Shown here piece after piece: positions 60,658 through 64,000 of a DNA stretch of 64,000 nucleotides; position 1 is the stretch's first letter, and each line of letters opens with the position of its first letter. Source of the DNA: Pseudomonas sp. JAI120 (GTDB taxonomy: Bacteria > Pseudomonadota > Gammaproteobacteria > Pseudomonadales > Pseudomonadaceae); the NCBI RefSeq assembly GCF_014207255.1, contig NZ_JACHCZ010000008.1:1-64000 (forward strand), in the 5' to 3' direction. The notes under the pieces were generated by a model that saw only the letters and a list, made by a program, of their open reading frames with translations, was not told where the DNA came from and searched no databases. Made by a program: the position numbers and the translations under genes.

Positions 60658-60731
60658 CGTTTATGCGATGGCGGGTTTCCGAATATTACGTTACTGTATG
60701 TTTGTACAGCGATTGAATAGAGGGAACGCCC

Positions 60732-61067
60732 GTGGTGAATGTTGAACAACTGAAAAGCAGCGTCAATCGCATGTCTGCCGATGTCGTGCGCGACGCGGTG
60801 AACGAGCTGCGCCTCGACGGCCTGGTCACGGAAGGCAAGACGCCGTTTAACAAAGTGCATTTCAATACCTGCTTTGCCGAGATCGAAGCGTTGTTCCAGC
60901 GCGCCGGTTATCACAAGCAGCTCGATGTGGTGGGCTACCAGGGCCTGTTGTACGCGCTTTACGATCCCGGCCGCTGGGAGGCGGTGGACGTGCTGCGCTG
61001 GCTCAAGGAGTTCACCGAGGCGGCGAGTGCTTCGCCGATCCTGCGGGCGGAATTGGCCAAGGCCTGA
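60732..61067 (+). CDS. Conserved hypothetical protein
   Basis: A 111-residue helical, soluble protein with no cysteines of note (one, in NTCFAEIEALF). Regular amphipathic helices (VRDAVNELRLDGLV; GYQGLLYALYDPGRWEAVDVLRWLKEF) suggest a compact folded domain. Starts at GTG 60732 or the next GTG. No family recognised; it may be conserved in pseudomonads. It precedes the pseudouridine synthase gene by 70 bases. Confidence 0.65.
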   Translation: MVNVEQLKSSVNRMSADVVRDAVNELRLDGLVTEGKTPFNKVHFNTCFAEIEALFQRAGYHKQLDVVGYQGLLYALYDPGRWEAVDVLRWLKEFTEAASASPILRAELAKA

Positions 61068-61139
61068 GATCCGCCCTAGGCCGAGTCCCGCTTCATGCGG
61101 GATAATGCCTGCCTGTTTTTCCCAGGCTTCGAGCACTTC

Positions 61140-62030
61140 ATGTCCACATCCGCTTTTTCCGCGTCCCAGCACCAAGCCAGCACCCTGTACCTGCCACCTG
61201 GCCCCTGGGCAACGGTGCTGGAGTGTCTGTGCGAGCACTTTGCGGCGATCAGCCGCGAACACTGGCTGGACCGCATCGCCCGGGGGCGGGTGCTGGATGT
61301 CAATGGCAACCCCATCCCCCTGGACCTGGCCTACAAGGAAGGCCTGTGCATCTATTACTTCCGTGAAGTACCCAACGAAAAAGTCATCCCGGTGCAGGAA
61401 ACTATCCTATACGCCGACGAGCATCTGGTGGTGGCGGACAAACCGCACTTCCTGCCCGTGACCCCGGCCGGCGAGTACGTCGAGCAAACCCTGCTGCGCC
61501 GCCTGATTCGCCGCCTGGACAACCCTGCACTGGTGCCCCTGCACCGCATCGACCGGCACACCGCCGGGCTGGTGTTGTTCTCGGCCAACCCGTCCAGCCG
61601 CTCGGCCTATCAGCAGCTGTTTCCCACGCGCCAGATCGATAAATTCTACGAAGCCATTGCCCCGGCTTTGCCTGGGCTGACGTTCCCGTTGGTACACAAA
61701 AGCCGCCTGGTGGATGGCGAACCGTTCTTCCGCATGCAGGAGGGCCCGGGCGCCAGCAATACCGAAACAGCGGTGGAGGTGCGGGAAAAGAATGGCGACT
61801 TATGGCGCTACGGCCTGTTTCCCGTGACCGGCAAGAAGCACCAGTTGCGCGTGCACATGACCGCGCTGGGGGCGAGCATCTGCAACGATCCGTTCTACCC
61901 GGAGGTGATCAAGGATGCCGTCGACGATTACGCCAACCCTCTCAAGCTGCTGGCCCAGGGCGTGCGGTTTGTCGACCCGGTCACCGCTGAAGAACGCCTT
62001 TTTCGCAGCCGGATCACCCTCGACTGGTGA
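61140..62030 (+). CDS. RluA-family pseudouridine synthase
   Basis: A 296-residue RNA-modifying enzyme without an S4 domain. The catalytic motif HRIDRHTAGLVLFS carries the essential Asp. KFYEAIAP, HQLRVHMTALGASICND are family segments. The absence of S4 and the RluA-type core leave rRNA or tRNA specificity undetermined. The start at 61140 is taken; the frame extends 15 residues upstream to 61095. A terminator follows. Confidence 0.9.
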   Translation: MSTSAFSASQHQASTLYLPPGPWATVLECLCEHFAAISREHWLDRIARGRVLDVNGNPIPLDLAYKEGLCIYYFREVPNEKVIPVQETILYADEHLVVADKPHFLPVTPAGEYVEQTLLRRLIRRLDNPALVPLHRIDRHTAGLVLFSANPSSRSAYQQLFPTRQIDKFYEAIAPALPGLTFPLVHKSRLVDGEPFFRMQEGPGASNTETAVEVREKNGDLWRYGLFPVTGKKHQLRVHMTALGASICNDPFYPEVIKDAVDDYANPLKLLAQGVRFVDPVTAEERLFRSRITLDW

Positions 62031-62043
62031 CCCTGGAAACGAC

Positions 62044-62066
62044 AAGGCCCGCGCGAGGCGGGCCTT
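62044..62066. terminator. Rho-independent terminator between the pseudouridine synthase and YgdI-like lipoprotein genes
   Basis: AAGGCCCGC, GCGA, GCGGGCCTT: a perfect stem between converging genes with only short flanking T tracts. Confidence 0.7.
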
Positions 62067-62084
62067 ATGTGCAAGCGCTGAGAC

Positions 62085-62306
62085 TTACAGGTCTTTAACG
62101 GTGCGAACCTGATCTTTGTTGATGCGGGTACGCTTGCCGTCAAGTTGTTCGAATTCGTAGAAACCCGAATCTTCGTTGTATTTCGGGGTGTCGACGGCCT
62201 GGATTTCGCGACCGTCATTCAGGGTGATCACTGTCGGCGAGGCGCAACCGGCGAGGGTAGCCAGGCCCAGTGCAAGCATGAGAGCGGCGATGGTCCGTTG
62301 AGTCAT
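62085..62306 (-). CDS. YgdI/YgdR family lipoprotein
   Basis: A 73-residue lipoprotein. The lipobox is TLAGC, preceded by ALMLALGLA. The mature part, TVITLNDGREIQAVDTPKYNEDSGFYEF then DGKRTRINKDQV, is the YgdI/YgdR SH3-like domain. AGACAACACCC precedes the ATG without a clear Shine-Dalgarno. Function unknown; such lipoproteins are abundant and stress-responsive. Confidence 0.92.
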   Translation of the reverse strand: MTQRTIAALMLALGLATLAGCASPTVITLNDGREIQAVDTPKYNEDSGFYEFEQLDGKRTRINKDQVRTVKDL

Positions 62307-62388
62307 GGGTGTTGTCTCCGAGAGAATACTTTTTTGATTACTGACCTTGTGACGTGTGGGACGTCGCCAAAGTTCCTTGTGCGAAGGT

Positions 62389-62991
62389 TCATTCTGACAC
62401 GTCAGACCTTTGGCGCAACAGCTCTGGTGTATTCAGGTTGGCCAGGCGTGGGTCATCGGTTGGGCATTCCAGGCCCACACCGCCCAATTGCAGGAGGATC
62501 TTTCGTGGGCTGCGTTCACCGGCATGCCAGGCCTGTTCTACCTCGGTTCGCAGTCCGATGGGGATGATGCAGATCAAGGGTTCCCAGAATTCACCGTGGC
62601 GCACCATTACCGGCAACGATGGATTGCGTTGTGCGGTTTCACGCAGGTCGGCGAGCAGTCGGGCGTCGATGTGTGGCACATCGCATGGCAGGATCAGCAG
62701 GTGCTCATGGCGCGCGGCGGCCAGTCCCGCGCGGATACCGGCCAACGGCCCGGGGAAGTCCGGGCTGTCGTCGCTCACCAACTGGTCGGCATAGGGGGCG
62801 TACTGCGCCTGGTTGCGGTTGCACGAGATGATCAGGTCATCGGTGAGTGGTCGCACCAGGCGCTGCAAGTGTGCGATCAAGGGCTGGCCGTGCCAGTCCA
62901 GCAGGCCTTTATCCTGGCCGCCCATGCGCTGGCCGCGGCCACCGGCCAACAGCAGGATCGAACAGGGCAGGGGCATTGAATCGAGTGGCAT
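62389..62991 (-). CDS. mobA: Molybdenum cofactor guanylyltransferase MobA
   Basis: A 200-residue enzyme that attaches GMP to Mo-molybdopterin. The N-terminal nucleotide-binding loop LLLAGGRGQRMGGQDKGLL and the acidic site LPCDVPHIDA are intact, as is DFPGPLAGIRAGL. The start MPLDSM at 62991 has GGAA upstream; 62976 is possible. The frame continues towards 63222 through moaB antisense. It is divergent from moaB with 76 bases between starts. Confidence 0.95.
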   Translation of the reverse strand: MPLDSMPLPCSILLLAGGRGQRMGGQDKGLLDWHGQPLIAHLQRLVRPLTDDLIISCNRNQAQYAPYADQLVSDDSPDFPGPLAGIRAGLAAARHEHLLILPCDVPHIDARLLADLRETAQRNPSLPVMVRHGEFWEPLICIIPIGLRTEVEQAWHAGERSPRKILLQLGGVGLECPTDDPRLANLNTPELLRQRSDVSE

Positions 62992-63067
62992 GTGGGTTCC
63001 GCGCAGGCAGCTGAACAGGGGCCTGTGATATAACATCGGGCTGTTCCTTCGACAACCGGACCGTGCC

Positions 63068-63607
63068 ATGAAAGCCAAGGCCGATGCACCCTTCGTACCC
63101 CTGAATATCGCGGTATTGACCGTCAGCGACACCCGCACCCTGGACACCGACACCTCGGGCCAGGTCTTCGTCGACCGCCTCACCGCAGCCGGGCACAACC
63201 TGGCCGAGCGCGTGCTGCTCAAGGACGACCTCTACAAGATCCGCGCCCAGGTCGCCCACTGGATTGCCGAAGACGTGGTGCAAGTGGTGTTGATCACCGG
63301 CGGCACCGGCTTCACCGGCCGCGATAGCACCCCCGAAGCGGTCGGCTGCCTGCTCGACAAACAGGTCGACGGCTTTGGCGAACTGTTCCGCCAGATCTCC
63401 GTGGCCGACATCGGCACCTCCACCGTGCAATCCCGCGCCCTGGCCGGGCTGGCCAACGGCACCCTGGTGTGTTGCCTGCCGGGCTCCACCAATGCAGTGC
63501 GCACCGGTTGGGATGGCATCCTCGCCGAACAACTGGATAACCGTCACCGGCCGTGCAACTTCGTGCCGCACCTGAAGCTGGCCGAACCTTGTGAATCCCG
63601 TGGGTAA
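63068..63607 (+). CDS. moaB: Molybdopterin adenylyltransferase-like protein MoaB
   Basis: A 179-residue MogA/MoaB-family protein in molybdenum cofactor biosynthesis. The molybdopterin-binding motif LITGGTGFTGRDSTPEAV and the GSTNAVRTGWDGIL segment are clear. Its 3' end overlaps moeA by 17 bases (moeA start GTG 63591). Together with mobA and moeA it forms the Mo cofactor cluster. Confidence 0.95.
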   Translation: MKAKADAPFVPLNIAVLTVSDTRTLDTDTSGQVFVDRLTAAGHNLAERVLLKDDLYKIRAQVAHWIAEDVVQVVLITGGTGFTGRDSTPEAVGCLLDKQVDGFGELFRQISVADIGTSTVQSRALAGLANGTLVCCLPGSTNAVRTGWDGILAEQLDNRHRPCNFVPHLKLAEPCESRG

Positions 63608-64000
63608 GCCCGGCAAGACCGGCGCCCTGATGCCGGTAGAACACGCCCTGCAACAGCTGCTGGCGATGGCCGAAGGCGCGCCGATCCGCGAGCAGCACGT
63701 GCTGCCCCTGGCCGAGTGCGACGGCCGCGTATTGGCCCAGGACCTGGTCTCCACCCTCGACCTGCCGCCCTGGCCCAACAGCGCCATGGACGGTTACGCC
63801 GTGCGCCTGGCGGATTGGACCGGTGAACCCTTGCCCGTCAGCCAGCGCATCTTTGCCGGCCAGGCGCCGCAGCCACTGGCGGCTGGAACCTGTGCGCGCA
63901 TCTTCACCGGGGCGCCGGTACCGGAAGGCGCGGACTGCGTGGAAATGCAGGAAAACGCCGTTGTCCATGCCGACGAACGCGTGAGCTTTAGCGAGCCGTT
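63591..64000 (+). CDS. moeA: Molybdopterin molybdenumtransferase MoeA (5' part)
   Basis: About 136 codons before the window edge. The N-terminal domain is recognisable: MPVEHALQQLLAMAEGA, LPPWPNSAMDGYAVRLADW and IFTGAPVPEGADCVEMQE. MoeA inserts molybdate into adenylated molybdopterin. Starts are GTG 63591 or 63600, or ATG 63630; the first two overlap the end of moaB in another frame, implying translational coupling. The 3' end lies outside. Confidence 0.93.
   Translation, partial: MNPVGKPGKTGALMPVEHALQQLLAMAEGAPIREQHVLPLAECDGRVLAQDLVSTLDLPPWPNSAMDGYAVRLADWTGEPLPVSQRIFAGQAPQPLAAGTCARIFTGAPVPEGADCVEMQENAVVHADERVSFSEP

Overview
The window is a gene-dense, GC-rich chromosomal segment of a Pseudomonas from the fluorescens group. 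The evidence is the oprI lipoprotein gene, the earP/efp pair with the arginine-type EF-P loop, the sagS-ospR-gpx-msrB-alaA-htpX-tpm-deaD gene order (recalled from memory as close to the P. aeruginosa PA28xx region, not checked here), and several REP-type palindromes of the kind scattered through P. fluorescens genomes. No rRNA, tRNA, CRISPR array, insertion sequence or prophage was seen. Both ends cut genes: a polymorphic-toxin-like gene at the left and moeA at the right.

Layout. 0-4 kb: an orphan toxin-like ORF with a Tre1-like N-terminus, a chemoreceptor and tatD. 4-6.5 kb: a periplasmic lytic transglycosylase, a DoxX protein, and a small methyltransferase-tail-like protein behind a strong promoter and a structured leader. 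6.5-11.2 kb: an accessory-looking GldA/F/G-type ABC operon, whose ATPase has an abnormal Walker A, divergent from an unrecognised coiled-coil protein. 11.2-17.4 kb: greB, the ybbA-ybbP exporter divergent from tesA, an L,D-transpeptidase and oprI. 17.9-24.8 kb: a GNAT protein, type I DAHP synthase, a degenerate PilZ protein, a thioredoxin-like protein, a panE-like reductase, a 5'-nucleotidase, a universal stress protein, cysB and a GreA-like factor. 24.8-33.2 kb: earP-efp, a secreted esterase, ohr-ohrR, two LysR regulators around a TauE permease, a DUF1127 protein and a YcaQ-type glycosylase. 33.3-44.4 kb: type II DAHP synthase, a spermidine-synthase-like protein, enoyl-CoA hydratase, deaD with a long leader, an extradiol dioxygenase, tpm, htpX, alaA, msrB, gpx and ospR. 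44.3-53.1 kb: the SagS hybrid kinase, a DUF815 ATPase, free-Met-R-SO reductase, and an EvgS/RocS-like hybrid kinase with a LuxR-type regulator and a stand-alone receiver. 53.3-64 kb: dgt, an EAL protein, the yqjD-yqjE-yqjK-like operon, amt, a Kef-type antiporter, small redox and hypothetical genes, a pseudouridine synthase, and the molybdenum cofactor genes mobA, moaB and moeA.

Themes. Peroxide and methionine-sulfoxide defence recurs (ohr/ohrR, gpx/ospR, msrB, fRMsr), with two OhrR-family regulators that appear to use different operators. Signalling is prominent: a chemoreceptor, SagS, the Roc-like system, one PilZ protein and one EAL protein. Two DAHP synthases of unrelated type lie 15 kb apart. 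The best candidates for something undescribed are the leader at 6065-6234, the GldAFG-like operon with its defective Walker A and divergent coiled-coil partner, the Roc-like system with a bare receiver domain, and the truncated toxin gene at the left edge.
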